Of a stretch of 64,000 bases of DNA, positions 11,540-23,759 are shown one piece after another. Made by a program: the position numbers and the translations under genes. The DNA comes from Casuarina equisetifolia (taxonomy: Eukaryota; Streptophyta; Magnoliopsida; Fagales; Casuarinaceae), in NCBI GenBank assembly GCA_028551475.1, contig CM052354.1, positions 30,341,258-30,405,257 on the forward strand, read 5' to 3'. Below the pieces are notes generated by a model. It worked only from the letters and a program-made list of their open reading frames with translations. It was not told the DNA's origin and made no database searches. Numbering within the stretch: the first letter of the stretch is position 1; each line of letters opens with the position of its first letter.

Positions 11540-12300
11540 ATTAAATAAAAATCTAATATTAAAAAAATATTCTCCCTCGACTCATAAGCTAGCTCAGGTA
11601 TCTTATTTTATTCTTTCAAATGACCTTAAAATGCATAATAGATATGATGGAACTCCAAACCAGATTTGTTAAACAACAATTTCTTTCTTCTTTATTCAAA
11701 CCACGAAAAGGAGTTTCACTGATCTTCAACCTTAAGCAGGGAATATGATAAGTCCAAGAAGAAAAATGCCATAGCTTTCTCTTTCTACCTCTTATTTAAA
11801 TGAAGCCAGAAGGAACACTCACCAAGATGTCATCCTTGACGACTGGCGGAAGTCCCCCTGAAAACCCAGATTGGATTCCCAGTTCAGCCTCGTTCAGGAA
11901 GGTTCTTTGTCCATACCACGAGATTTGATCCAGTTGTCCAATTGGCTAAAATACTGACAAAACCTGTTCTGTAATCAGCATCATCGTTCCCCAGTTGAGA
12001 TCTGACAGTAGAAGCATTAATACTGGGGTGGGTCAAACTATGCAAAAGATAACGCCTAGAGGCCTTCTAAGGATCATTCAGATTCTGAAAATTCAACGAA
12101 AGAAGTAAATATAATAATACAAGGTCCAGTTAGGCTTTGAAGAATTTGCACGTAACCTCGTGCTTCGGAGAAAAAAACAACTATGTGACAGATTATTAAG
12201 ATTGGCTCAGCTTAGAAGTGATAGATTCAAGTACCAAAATAAGATTTAAGCAAAATGAGAGATGTGTTGTTTCCAATACAATTCTTTATCCCAAATATAG
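11540..12300. other. Intergenic DNA, nothing recognised
   Basis: Mixed-composition sequence with short open frames only. A GC-richer patch at about 11820-12010 contains no supported coding frame. Confidence 0.45.
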
Positions 12301-12319
12301 ATATGTTACAAAAGTTTTT

Positions 12320-12770
12320 GTTGGAGGATGAAAGTTCTATATTGTTTTTTAGTTAAATGAAGAAAATGCACCTTCAAATTTTGAACTAATTTTTGGATTA
12401 AGTCTCTTAACATGATATCCAAGTTCAAATTAAATTTGCTCCATTTATGCAACCCTGAGTCCAATGTTATTTGACATATGGGGGTGTATTTGCAAGATGA
12501 AAGTTTCACATTGTTTCTAGCTAAATGACAAATAAAAAAAATGTCCCTTCCACACTTGAGTTAATTTTGGAGTTACATATTTGAGTTTTTGAATAAGGTA
12601 TTAGAGTTAGGTTGAATTTGCTCTACCCATGAGACATTGAGCTCAATGTCACTTGTGTGTACGAGTATGTTTACAAAATGAAAGCCTTAAATTAAATATG
12701 TAATCTCTTGTAGTAAAGCATAAATAAAAAGAATATACATTCAATTTTTAAATTACCTTTAGAGTTGATT
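12320..12770 (+). repeat. Degenerate tandem array, period about 170-180 bp
   Basis: Three successive units begin with GATGAAAGTT..., GATGAAAGTTTC... and AATGAAAGCC... at about 12327, 12498 and 12678. Each continues with (T)AAATGAAnAAAA..., a C/T-rich word and TTAATTTTTGGA/GTT. Period estimates are about 171 and 180 bp. The units are well diverged, so the array is old. Confidence 0.55.
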
Positions 12771-12779
12771 TCAAACTTT

Positions 12780-15700
12780 CTAGCAACTTTTTATTTATGA
12801 GTAAAATAATTTTACACTTAAATCTATGTTTTGTTATTGTATTAAAAAAGTCCATTTTTACCTTAAGAATCAGTTTGCAAAAGAGAGTATCATTTAGTCT
12901 TGCGACAAATAAAATGAGAACAAGATTTAGCAATGCATGAAACATTTTGATTTCAAAACTATGTAATCAAACTCGTAGTTAGATAATTGTTAAAATGTTA
13001 GTTACCATTTGAGCTTTTATTCTTGGTAGGTAATTAAATGATTCAAAAAATCCATGTCGGTGATTGATGGAAGTTAGAAAATGCATTTCATCAAAGATGG
13101 CAAAACACCGTGAAGAGTTATATAGCTCACGTGATATGGACGCAATGAAGGTCCATGTGAATGAATTTACGAGGGAAAGATCGTTAGGTACTTGCTTGTT
13201 ACTTTACGTAGTAAAATATTAATCTGCAGAGATCCCCGTAGTTTTCCTAGTAATTGACTATTCCGTTTTCTATCTTTCTTTTGCACAAGTCATTGACTTC
13301 ATGATCATGGATTGCGTCTGTTTCAGTAACCCCACTTGATTTCATTGTAAATCTATAGATTCAAAGGTTATATTATATAAGATAAAAAGAATGTGTTGGA
13401 ATCGAGTCTTACACTATTGATAAGCAATCTTTGGTGAAATTTAAATCAAAGAAGAACTTTTTAGTTCATAAGTTACTTTTGAGTTAAAACCTTAAGCTTT
13501 ACACTAATTTTTTGTAATTTTGCTTTACTGGTAGATTGAGTTTATGCTCAAGATAATGAACATGTCAAATATAATTGTTGTTCTATACCATCCTTTTAAA
13601 CAACATAGATAATAAGCACTTATATTTAGCCCCACGCAGTGTTTTTGATCGAATTCTAGATAGGGCTTTTGACGCATTTAATAAGCTATCAATCTTGGGA
13701 GCAGAAAGTTCGTTCCCGGAGACCTAAACAATGTAAGATTTGGCAAGTTGTTTACAGAAAACAGCTGCTTTTAAGTAAAGGGTGATTCTTTATTATGCAA
13801 GAATGGCCACATGCTACTGTTTGGCAAACCATAAACCACGCCAAGTTGCTTCTCTAATAAAATATTACAGGCCTGCCGTACATTGAACTTCTTTTACGTG
13901 ACTTCTTACCAACCTGTATTCTTGCTTCCTTTCACTGAATTCTTTTCTCTAGATTTTCATCGATGGTAGCTGCTGTAACAAGTTATTTTAATACCGTTTT
14001 CATTGACTTTTCAAAGACTGTACTTCTTCTAATATGAATAAGGATGGGTATATTTTGGTTTTATAGGACAAACAATGACATACGACTTCATGAACTCTTA
14101 TAATCCAGAGTAGTTCACCCCCACACTCTTTTACAACAATAAATCATCACCCAGACTCCAAAATAGCATTTAAAAAGTTCTAAAACTCTTATAAATACCT
14201 ATTATCTTTCATGAACTTTATGTTTCTAATCAATGAGATTTTACCCCCAAGTCCTTTTTTATTTTGACAATAATGATATTGAACTTTTTCTATTCCTTTT
14301 GCTTTAAATACATACTCATTGTTGCAAAACTTTAATTGTGAAAATGTTGACATCCCATAATCACGTTAGCTTTAGAGGCAAACTTTAACAACATAAAAAT
14401 GTAAATCTTAAGTTTAAGACATCATCACTCGTATACAATATCATTATGCAAAAATCTTTTTCTTTGAATAGATATGTTGAAAGTAAAAACTACTCATAAT
14501 TAATACCTTCATCTAATGTCTTAATTATGGGTGTGACTATTACTTCTTTAAAAAAAAAAGGGGGAATGCCTAGATCCTTCTAACATATATATCACTTTCG
14601 TTACATTCTTTTCTTTGCAATCATTTCAACGTTTCAGTGCTCATTTCAAGGGTTTATCATCTTGGGGATTGATATGCTTTAAGGAAAAGTCATATACAAG
14701 GGCATATTCTTTGAAGTGATTGAACAGAGCTGCTCTTTTGCGATGGAGAATATGCTCTTGCTCTATGCTATGGCGAACACGATTGTCGGTGCTGCATAAT
14801 TTTCATGGGAGCTGAAGCTCAAGACTTGAAGTATCCGAAGACATTGGCTTCAATTTTTGAGGAGAGAGCAGTGTTACGTCCTGATTGAATCCCCACAAAT
14901 CTCACTTTATAGATCAAGTGGGAACCACTCTCCACATTCAACATTTCCACAGTTGGACATGATTTTGTTGACAAGCATCTACGTCCCCCACATTTGATTC
15001 ATTTGTCTGTCTCTGTCTCTGTCAATGCCACCTTTTAACCAAACCCAAATGAGAATTTGTTTGAATTTTGTATGAGAGCTTTTTCTTTTTAATTAGGTGA
15101 AGAAAGAAATGGGATGTCTCAAACTTCCATCATTTAGGTGGGAATCCCATGATAGCTTTAGTTGAGTTACTAGGTAAAGGACAATTTGAGACTTCTTATT
15201 TTAAATAGGAAAGACCACTTAATTTTTTATTTTAGTTTTATATAAAAATGAATATTTGAATTCAAAGAGTTAAAGTTAAAGTGTAGCATTTCTTTACTTA
15301 ATATGGAGAAGTGCTTTTCTCATTGAAGTTAGAAAATGCATTGAAAACAATTTAATAAAATTTTACATTACTTATATCTTACTTAAAAATATACTTTATA
15401 TAAAAGAAAAGTTTTTTACTTTTAAGTATTGGGTTAAAAGTAAATCATATTGAATGGCACGTATCAACTTTCATCTTAAAATCTGCTTTATATAAAAAGA
15501 AAAGTTACTCACTATTGAGTTAACTTCGGATAAGAAGGGGAGTAAAACAAATTGAATGGCACAGATCAGCAGAAGGTGATACATGCAAGCCTGGCATGCC
15601 TCGAGACCCTGAAATCCAATCCCATGTTGGTTTTTTACTTTTTCTAAGTTCGTGCTAGCATTGCTGCAATGCCCGAGGCCTCTGAACTTGTGTTTTGGCA

Positions 15701-16400
15701 TTGACCTTATGTAAATTTAATCCTCAATGGCACCCTTACAATCCCGAATTGTTTTTGGTTAGAAGAGTTTGAACAGAGGCGAATCACCCAATAGTCAATG
15801 ATAGTGAAACACTACCTACTGGCCAGTTGACACAAAAAAGAAAGAGAAGAAATTGAAACCCTACTTAAACCCTGACCTTGAGCAGCTACTGCAACTCTTG
15901 GATGATGAATAAGGGCAATCTCACTTTCACTGGACGTCCAAACCTAATATTCAACTCTATTTTGTTGAGACATGTTAGTTTAAAGGTAAGCTAAATTAAC
16001 CTAATATTCAACTCTATTTTGACAAGACATGTTGCTAAGGTAGACCCTTTTACCTATTTAACTAATATGTTAGGGGTCTAACACCTATCACCTTCACTTC
16101 CCCCTCCCCAATAAACGGAAAAAGAAAAAACAAACGAAGAAAAAACTCCACCTTTAAATACCTTTTCTTCCGTAGTTCATTGTGTTGTTAAGAACTTCTA
16201 GAATTTTTTATTATTTAAGATAAAATATACTTGTAGACAAATTTACAAAATAATACAACACAATTTTTGTAAAATCTCAAACTCCACCTTTTCCCCATAT
16301 AAATAGAATAATTATTTTATCCTTATTCCTGAGTTTAATATCATAGCTAACAAAAACTTGTAACAAGAAAGGTATCTTAGACGGCTTCTTTTTCCAGTTG
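12780..16400. other. Long gene-poor region
   Basis: AT-rich sequence with no recognised gene. One stretch (about 14720-14880, plus strand) is open in two overlapping frames and reads partly like protein (MGAEAQDLKYPKTLASIFEE), but it is short, lacks splice context and matches no family I know. The minus-strand frame 15471-15701 is likewise unassigned. Confidence 0.4.
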
Positions 16401-19400
16401 AAGAATTTAGAAGACAGGCCTCTCTTACAATAAGAAGTTTTACAACTAAGATTCTAGTCGATTTCCTAGTAGTACTTCGTTAGGTAAAAGGTTTCAAAGT
16501 TGGACACTAGCATCCATGCTGCTAATTGGTCTCATCCAGGCCCTGTTCTGACCGGAAATTGATCCTACATACCCGAACTTCTTCCCATATACAACCACAA
16601 AGGAGAAGAAGGTTTTTTCTTTTAAATAGCAAAAAAGTATGAACGTTACAAAATTGATCCAGAGAGTGCTGCAATGTGAAAAACATAACATGACACCTAC
16701 GCAAACTGGTCTACAGAAAACCCTTCAATCAGTATCTAAATCTACCAACACTTCCAAAAAGGGAGCTATAAAAGGTTTATGTATTTCGACTAAATCGCAA
16801 CAACTGGTAAAGAAAACCAAAAATCCACTGATGATGTTGATATCAATGAGCGCAGATCTGCCTCTTCCTGGTCGGCGAAGACTGTCTTAATCTGCACCCA
16901 CCAGTGGACGATGTATCAGATAAAAAAGCATCACAGTTGTCCAGCACATATGCAGGAGATGACAGATACCAAATGGAAGTAATAGTAAAGTATGGTTCAA
17001 TCTGTCCATTTCGTACGTCAAATCTCATGAAATAACTTGTACGCTTTGATACTAAGACTATAGAAAAGTCTCAATGTGGATAGTACACACCGCTAGAACT
17101 TTATAGAACCAATTCAAGATTCGTACAATGAGGAAGAGGGGCCTATTTGATTATGGAGCACAGTGACCAACGTATGAATGCCCCACGAGTGCTGGAAGTG
17201 TCAGGATAAATATATGACTCTCGACACAGTTCTGACATGCCCATGACTTGGGTATGATAAATGTGGGGCGCAAAAGACACAGGTATACATGAATGCAATC
17301 GCATGAAGACTAAAAGAAAGGAAGAATTTTCTTCTTTTTCTTTTTTAACTTTTTTTTTTTCATTTTGATCATGGGTTGGACAAGCATGGAAGATAAAATG
17401 GAAATGCAACTACTTGAAAGAAGAAAATGCAGTACAGGCTTGTGAAATGAGACGCTAAAACTTATTTATTTCTTGTTGCATATCACTAAACAGTATTGAG
17501 TTGTCCTAGGGTGAACATTGGTTATCTTCTATAAATCCTTTTGAAAATTGTATTTCAAAGTTTGCCATAAGCATACTGGCATCCTTTCATACTTGTTAAA
17601 ACCTGCTTTCTATAAATACGCACAAGAGTATATTGGAAAAATGTCAATCATGCTGAACATAAAAGAGTTTGCAAATCTATGAACCTGTTGGGGTTACATA
17701 TTATAATAATGTAGTTTTCTTCCAGTTTTGCAACCTGAGATGAGTTTGATACTTTGCTAGTCAAAGACTTCTTCAGTTTACATCCAACTTCGAGGGTCAG
17801 CACCATAAATACTTAAATACTTAAATACTTCAGCAACTACTAAAACCTTCAAATCTATTACAATGGTCCCCATCCACATGCCTCATGAAAGTTTTCCCAG
17901 AAACATTTATGACCACAACCTACCAAAATAAGTTTTTTCTTAAATTTCCCTTGAAGTAAATCAATCCCTTAATCTCCTAGACTGTTAATTGGACAGTATC
18001 AAGGCCATTCCCATACAACAATGACAGATCAATATAGCAAGTTTAAAATGAGTGCATATACTTAACCAAGAATTTAAAATGTTCCGCAATAATTGCAGGA
18101 ATGGAGCTTTATAACCCAAGTGCAACTTTATAATCCACCACTCGTATCAGGTCATCAAAGAATGAAGCAACTTTAGTTTTCCCTTTGTTCAATTGGACGT
18201 AAAAGCACTGTATACATATTACAACCACTACATTCTAACAAAGAATAGGTACTAAAATGTGGATCCTCATGACAACAGTCATCAGGAAAATTCCACATAA
18301 ACCACTAGACCAGTAAGAGTTGATGCAAAAATTGCTTCGTTAGCACAAAAATGTTGTAATCATTAAAGACCAAATCAGTTGCTTACGGCCACAAGACAAA
18401 ATAATTTTCCATAGTTTCAGTTCTGGACACATTTCTTATGAGTAAAAAATAACAGATTTCCATAGCAAGGCAAGAATATAGGGTCCTCAATCCATCTTCA
18501 ACTCAGAAATCATAACGTAAACTATCAAAAAAGGAACTGCACTTGGGAAGAGAGTTCCAAAGAAAAGAGAAAAAAAAAAAAACACAGAAGAGGATAATTC
18601 TAATCTTGAGCATATTCTAACCATTTGTAGCAGTTCAGTGAAGATTCATATTCTTTAATTTTATATTTTATTTTTTTCTATCCAAAAGTAAATGAAATAA
18701 CTTAAAATTTAACAGTGATCTTAACTGCTTCATATATACCAATGGCCTAATCCCTAAGAGTTTCACCCAGTCTCCTTGTCGCACGGTAAGTTCTTAATCT
18801 CCTTTTGAAATCTGCTAGGCCTTATCTCTAACATAGGTATTCATCAAGTACTCGACAGGTTTACAAATTTGTAAGGAAATTTGTGTCCTATCAGGTCTCT
18901 TATGGCCGACAGTGTAGGCTCCTATTCTAAGGAAATTGAGACTTCACTGCACTAGAAGAGCACTAATTCAAAGATTAGTTTTATTTGACTTGTGGAACCT
19001 TATCATGGAAATCTTTGTAACTTAAGGAGACCATAAGAGTGCCAATGTCATATTTCTTTTATTCTGCTTCTTCCCTTTTTTCCCCACTTTTTGGGAGAGA
19101 GAGAGGAGTGGGAGTGGGTTGTGGTGTTGATGCATTCGTGTTTACAAGCAGAATTATTAACGATCCATGTGTAAAACAGAGTGACAAAATAGAAGATTTT
19201 CTTACATACTCACCAAGTCTAACAATTTCAATTTCTCTCTCCTCAGTATGGTCTAGTTGCGTGAAACTTAATTTTGCAAATGTGCTTTGCAGACAGTTCT
19301 GAAAATATATCAGATTTGGATACTTGGACATGCACTATCTCTTCCATCAAAAAGAAGCTCCTACTCGTTTATATATGCGCTTGAACACATCTCTATCCAC

Positions 19401-19457
19401 CATGTATATCACATCTGGAAACCTAACACTTCATAGAATTGAGTTTTCCTGATGCCC
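16400..19457. other. Region 3' of eIF3d, no gene assigned
   Basis: Intermediate-GC, AT-rich sequence with several short frames on both strands (for example 16494-16691, 16843-17028 and 17143-17409, minus). None shows a recognised domain or a consistent exon chain. A short ACTTAAAT-type minisatellite sits at about 17803-17830. A non-coding transcript cannot be excluded. Confidence 0.4.
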
Positions 19458-19463
19458 TTTATT
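19458..19463 (-). terminator. Candidate polyadenylation signal of eIF3d
   Basis: AATAAA on the minus strand about 330 bases past the eIF3d stop codon, compatible with a normal plant 3' UTR length. No transcript evidence is available. Confidence 0.3.
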
Positions 19464-19793
19464 TGCAAGGAGGATATTAATTTGAAACGATCAAGTATGA
19501 GAAGTATGAGTCCCCCAATTCCGCAACTTGGAACTTTCAGAACATCTGAGTTGTATTGAACTCAAATTTGCTCCCATAAAGTAATCATACGGATTAAATT
19601 CGCAATCCTTTAAAGAATCATGTTATTTGTTCTAGTCCTGTGCCTCATGATAGTTAAGCTACTGTAAGTCGCGTAAAGATACTATCTTTTTGTCCTATCC
19701 TAATGCAGAATTCGATTAGCAATGCAGGAACTATAACCATGAGGCTTATACTCTAAATAGACGGGGATCAAAAGAGTGAAAGACCATTACCCT

Positions 19794-21506
19794 TTAGGCT
19801 TGAGCGTTCGGCTCCTTATCTTCCACCTCAGTTGCAGCAATTTTTGCCTCCCCGTCATTGGTCTCTGCCGCAGGCGGCTGAACCTGCTCGTCCTCTGGCA
19901 GCGGCTCCTCCACGTAATCATTCTCGAATGCATCTGGCGGCACCTCGTAGATCCTAACCTGTGGCTTCGTTGGGTCCTTCACAAGCACGTACTTACCTTC
20001 ATTCAGTTTCATACACAAATCCACAACGGACTTCACAATGCCCCACATATTGGACGTGTTTAGATTGATCTGCGCAGCAAACTCCCTCGGCTTGTACCCC
20101 ATGACCGCCAAGATAACGTGATTGAAATGATCGCGAGGATGAACCCTCGAGACATATCCCAATTTCATCATATCGGCGCCGGCCAGCAGAGCCTGAGCAG
20201 TCCATTTCGCGAGCTTGTTCGCATTGTTCTTGAGCTCGTTTGCCAACACCGCACCTCTCTGAGTCTCAAGCTTCTGCCTCCAATCCAGGCCGGAGTATTT
20301 CGAGTCGAACTCATTGAGCGCGTTGAGAGTGAGGAAGGACCTCTGGTTGTTCACCTCGATCACACTCTGGACCTCGCACCGGGCCACCAAGTACATGCCG
20401 TCGTCGAGCTTCCACCGCCGGTATCTGTACGCCACAGAGGCGACCTCTTCTCCTTCGCTTGCAAAGGGATTGGGCTCCTCGAAGGTGACCTTGTTACCGT
20501 CCTTGAGGAGGACCTGCTGAGAGAAGTTCTGGTTAATATACGCTGCCTCAACGCCAAGCGAGTACGCGGAGTTGATGTCGTCCTTCGCCTCCGGCAGGGG
20601 TTCCTGCGAGGTCTCGTGTACTGTGAGCAGATCGAGCTGCGATCCATCGCGCTTGTCGAAGAAGAGTTTGTTCCCGACCCTCTGAACCACGATGTCCCAC
20701 GAGTACACCGACCTTGGCGCGCACATGAGCGTGGAGAGAATGGCGTCGGTGGCAAAGACAGTAGCTTTGTCCTCGTTAGCAAGGCGGCGGATGACGGGGT
20801 CGTCCGTGGTGGTAACCTTGAAGAAGTTTCGGTTCTTGAACCGCTCGAGACGGCGCTCGTTCTTGGGCGTCAGACGGTCATACGAGCGATCATAATACTC
20901 GAGGGCGGCGCAGAGGAGGAGGTCCTCGGGGGGCTCCGGTACGGAGAATGAAAGCTTCGAGAATGCAGAGAACGGGATCTGGTCGAGCATGTTCCACTCA
21001 GGCTGGATGTCCACGGATGACTTGAAGACGGCGGCCTCACGACGTTGCGAATTATTGGACCGGTTTTGATGGTAGAGGCGGTCACGACGGGCACGATCCT
21101 TCTCGGCCTCTCGGCGGCGGGCCTCGACCTCCTCGTCGCGACGCTGTGGGAGCTGACGCTGCTGTTGGAAGCGCCATTTGGGCCCGAACCGCGGCTTCGG
21201 TGGAGGCTTCCCGTCCACCAGTCGGAAGGATGCGTCGTCATCAGCGGAGGCCGGGAACGAGTCATCATTGGTGAAGTCGAACACGGAGTCCGAAGCATTC
21301 TTTGGCCGGGCAGCGTTGTTGAAGTTGCGAGTCCAGTCGGCGATCCGCCCCAGCTTATCGGAGCGCGAGAAGGGGGCGAAGGGCACGTTCAGAGGGAGGT
21401 TGTTGTTGTTATCACTGCCGCCAACAGTCGAGCCGGTGGCTGTACAATCCGGCGGGCCCCAACCGTCGGGGTTAAACGGGACGGCTCCAACTTCGATTCC
21501 CACCAT
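19794..21506 (-). CDS. EIF3D: Eukaryotic translation initiation factor 3 subunit D (eIF3d)
   Basis: A 570-residue uninterrupted frame matching eIF3d over its length. It has the N-terminal NPDGWGPP and PFAPFSRSDKLGRIADW motifs, a basic RNA-rich linker (about 100-150) and the globular core from about MLDQIPFSAFSKLSF. The core continues with APRSVYSWDIVVQRVGNKLF, GLDWRQKLETQRGAVLANE and AGADMMKLGYVSRVHPRDHF, followed by an acidic C-terminal tail. The eIF3d core is known to bind mRNA caps in a specialised initiation route and to join eIF3 on the 40S subunit in the cytosol. The ATG at 21506 fits the conserved N-terminus. The gene is intronless and much more GC-rich than its flanks. Length agrees with plant eIF3d. 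An in-frame stop TAA at 19794-19796 closes it; no damage is visible. Confidence 0.97.
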   Translation of the reverse strand: MVGIEVGAVPFNPDGWGPPDCTATGSTVGGSDNNNNLPLNVPFAPFSRSDKLGRIADWTRNFNNAARPKNASDSVFDFTNDDSFPASADDDASFRLVDGKPPPKPRFGPKWRFQQQRQLPQRRDEEVEARRREAEKDRARRDRLYHQNRSNNSQRREAAVFKSSVDIQPEWNMLDQIPFSAFSKLSFSVPEPPEDLLLCAALEYYDRSYDRLTPKNERRLERFKNRNFFKVTTTDDPVIRRLANEDKATVFATDAILSTLMCAPRSVYSWDIVVQRVGNKLFFDKRDGSQLDLLTVHETSQEPLPEAKDDINSAYSLGVEAAYINQNFSQQVLLKDGNKVTFEEPNPFASEGEEVASVAYRYRRWKLDDGMYLVARCEVQSVIEVNNQRSFLTLNALNEFDSKYSGLDWRQKLETQRGAVLANELKNNANKLAKWTAQALLAGADMMKLGYVSRVHPRDHFNHVILAVMGYKPREFAAQINLNTSNMWGIVKSVVDLCMKLNEGKYVLVKDPTKPQVRIYEVPPDAFENDYVEEPLPEDEQVQPPAAETNDGEAKIAATEVEDKEPNAQA

Positions 21507-21563
21507 GACAGCCTTCAGCGATGGAAAACGCTACGGCAAAGCGATGAAGAACAGCGAGTGATC

Positions 21564-21701
21564 AAACCCTAGACAACACTTCGGGTTTTGGGATTAAATC
21601 CGAAATTTACTGTTCTACCCTCGGCCTTTCCCGGCCCATCTCGGACTAACGTAGGCTTCTCAAATTCATTTTCCCAGGCCCAAAAGCGAATCTATTGGGC
21701 C
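21564..21701 (-). promoter_or_regulatory. eIF3d promoter: telo-box plus three site II (TCP) elements
   Basis: A telo-box AAACCCTAG lies at 21564-21572, and GGCCCA/TGGGCC elements lie at 21633-21638, 21677-21682 and 21696-21701, all 60-195 bp upstream of the eIF3d ATG. This pairing is well known in plant promoters of ribosomal-protein and translation genes, where TCP factors act. Function here is inferred from the motif set. Confidence 0.6.
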
Positions 21702-21719
21702 TTCATTTGCAGATCTCCT

Positions 21720-22618
21720 CACTAAGTTGTCAAAATAGGATTTTATGTAACACCCATTAGATTTTACCTTGTTACGAGGGGATTACATCTTCAATATTCT
21801 ACTTTGTTTCTCATTTATTCAGATGATTTACTCACCTTTCTTATTATTCAGGTATATTGTGGGAATTGTTAAGTCTTACAATATATTGATTTATGTCATT
21901 ATTTGGATCAAAATGTTTAATTTTACTATTTAAAAGGTATTTCTTCGTATCACTCGTTAAATTGATCACCTCAAAATTCTTATACTCACTATTATATGAA
22001 TTTTGATCATCTTAACAATCACAAGTAACATGGCCTTAATCTTGATTTCTTTTATGTTAGTTTGATAACGTGGCTATTGGGCTAGGTCTATTCTATGGTC
22101 TTACCAACTAGCTATAATTTCCATAACAAAGTTTCTTTGACGAAAACATGTGATCCTTTAAATGGAGAATTGTATATGCTATTACTTTTTATCTTCTTTG
22201 AGCCTTTATCATTCATTGTCATGTTTTCAATAATTACCTTTCTAGTTGTATATATATAAAACAACTTCAAGAAGTGAAACATTTGCTTTTTTTGTCCATT
22301 ATTTTCTCTATGAATTTTAAATAGATGAAATCATCAAATTTTATATGAAACTACCAAAAATTTTCAAATGGTTACAATTATACGTGTACATGTTAATTAT
22401 TAACATGTACACAAAGTCAAACACATTACATTTCTTTAAATTAGACAATACACTATTCATAATTAACATGTACACGAAGTCAAAACATTATATTTCTTTA
22501 TCTTGCTAGACTATTTATTTTCAAAAACAACATTATGCATATTAGTTTCCTGACAAAAATAACATAATTAAGAATCAATGTAAATGTATAGAAATAACAT
22601 AAGCAATGAACATAAGAT
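21720..22618. other. AT-rich spacer between eIF3d and the tandem duplication
   Basis: No gene is seen. It contains a short near-duplicate (AACATGTACAC.AAGTCAAA.CATTA at about 22403 and 22464). The spacer ends at the left breakpoint of the duplicated segment. Confidence 0.5.
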
Positions 22619-23059
22619 GTGAAAAATCTTCCACACTTCTCTTCACAATTAGGTTTCTATATTTTAAATAAATATTTTTGAAGTGAGTACATCATATAAA
22701 ACTTTTTCCAAGCAAAGAACTTTTTCGGTTATAGTTTTGGTCTTAGTGACACAAAATTTGAAATTCATTATAAGTTTCATTTCTAACAATTCGAATTTTT
22801 TACCCTGGTTAAGAAGCACTTACAAGCAATACAATTAACTAGAAAAACTAACCAATCAAGCAAGGAGATTGTCCATCTTTCGAGAAGATAGAAAATATCA
22901 AGGCCCAACTACTAACTTTTGTTTCTTAAAAAAGCCTTTACATGATTTACAATATGCTAAACTTCATTTTTAACACACAATCTTCTATTCCCAATATCAT
23001 CAACAAAGCCTTTCCAAGAAAAACCATAACTTGAATCCTAAAGGGAGCAGCTGCTACCC

Positions 23060-23700
23060 AACAACAACAAGATTCTCACAAAAATTCAGTAATCCAAGCA
23101 TATTTACATTAGTTTTGTTGAAGCAATCAGCAAATTTTAATATACATACATGTTTAAGAAATCTTTGCTCTTCCCAGCAAAGATTTAGAGTTTCTCTATG
23201 CTTGACAAAATAAACTGTAGCAACCAGCAAATCAACCCTTAGTTCACCCCAGATGGTTGGAAACCATACATCGAGCTGATCTTAGTGCCTTAAGATTCAG
23301 CAATAATATCCATACATATTCGCAGTATCTATGCTTTTTCCGGCAATGATTCTCGAGTTTCTTTTATACCTGACAAAGTAAGTCAACTTTTTGTGCAGAC
23401 TGGCCCTGTTGGTCAACATAATAGAGCTGACATCTATGCCAAAAGACTCAACATATTAGCTACACATATACTCAATATCTTTGCCTTTTCTAGCAAAGAT
23501 TTTAGTTTTTCTTTCGTGCATGACAACTGTAGCAAGTTGTCAATCAATGGTTTGAAACCTTAAGAGAGCCGATGTCTTTGTCTACAGATGCAGTACAACA
23601 TCCTCATGTGTTTTTTTTGCAGTATCCATGCTTTTCCTGACGAAGACTTAAGATGTTCTCTCTTGCTCGAGAAAGCAAACTCTAGCAAATAGCAACAATT
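23060..23700 (+). repeat. Four-unit degenerate tandem repeat with hairpin core (copy 1)
   Basis: Four cores start at 23161, 23327, 23477 and 23624 (spacings 166, 150 and 147 bp). Each core follows the pattern ATCTWTGC...GCAAWGAT then a TTTCTYT...TGACAAA word. Cores 1 (23161-23184) and 3 (23477-23500) form near-perfect hairpins with 8-9 bp stems (ATCTTTGCT / AGCAAAGAT). The spacers are also related, with a GGTTGGAAACCAT...GAGCTGAT-like word and a CATACAT-like word before each core. The array is duplicated at 32.8-33.5 kb. No coding potential is evident. Confidence 0.7.
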
Positions 23701-23759
23701 TTTAACAATTCTACCAACCAATCCTTTTAGTAAGAAAAAGTCCAAGTTGGGTTCCATTA

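Noticed and set aside
14720-14880. Protein-like open stretch in two frames
   Set aside because: Short, needs a frame change to extend, and no family could be named.
20118-20951. 277-codon plus-strand frame, with other frames across 20.3-21.6 kb
   Set aside because: Antisense or off-frame shadows of the GC-rich eIF3d coding sequence, with no domain of their own.
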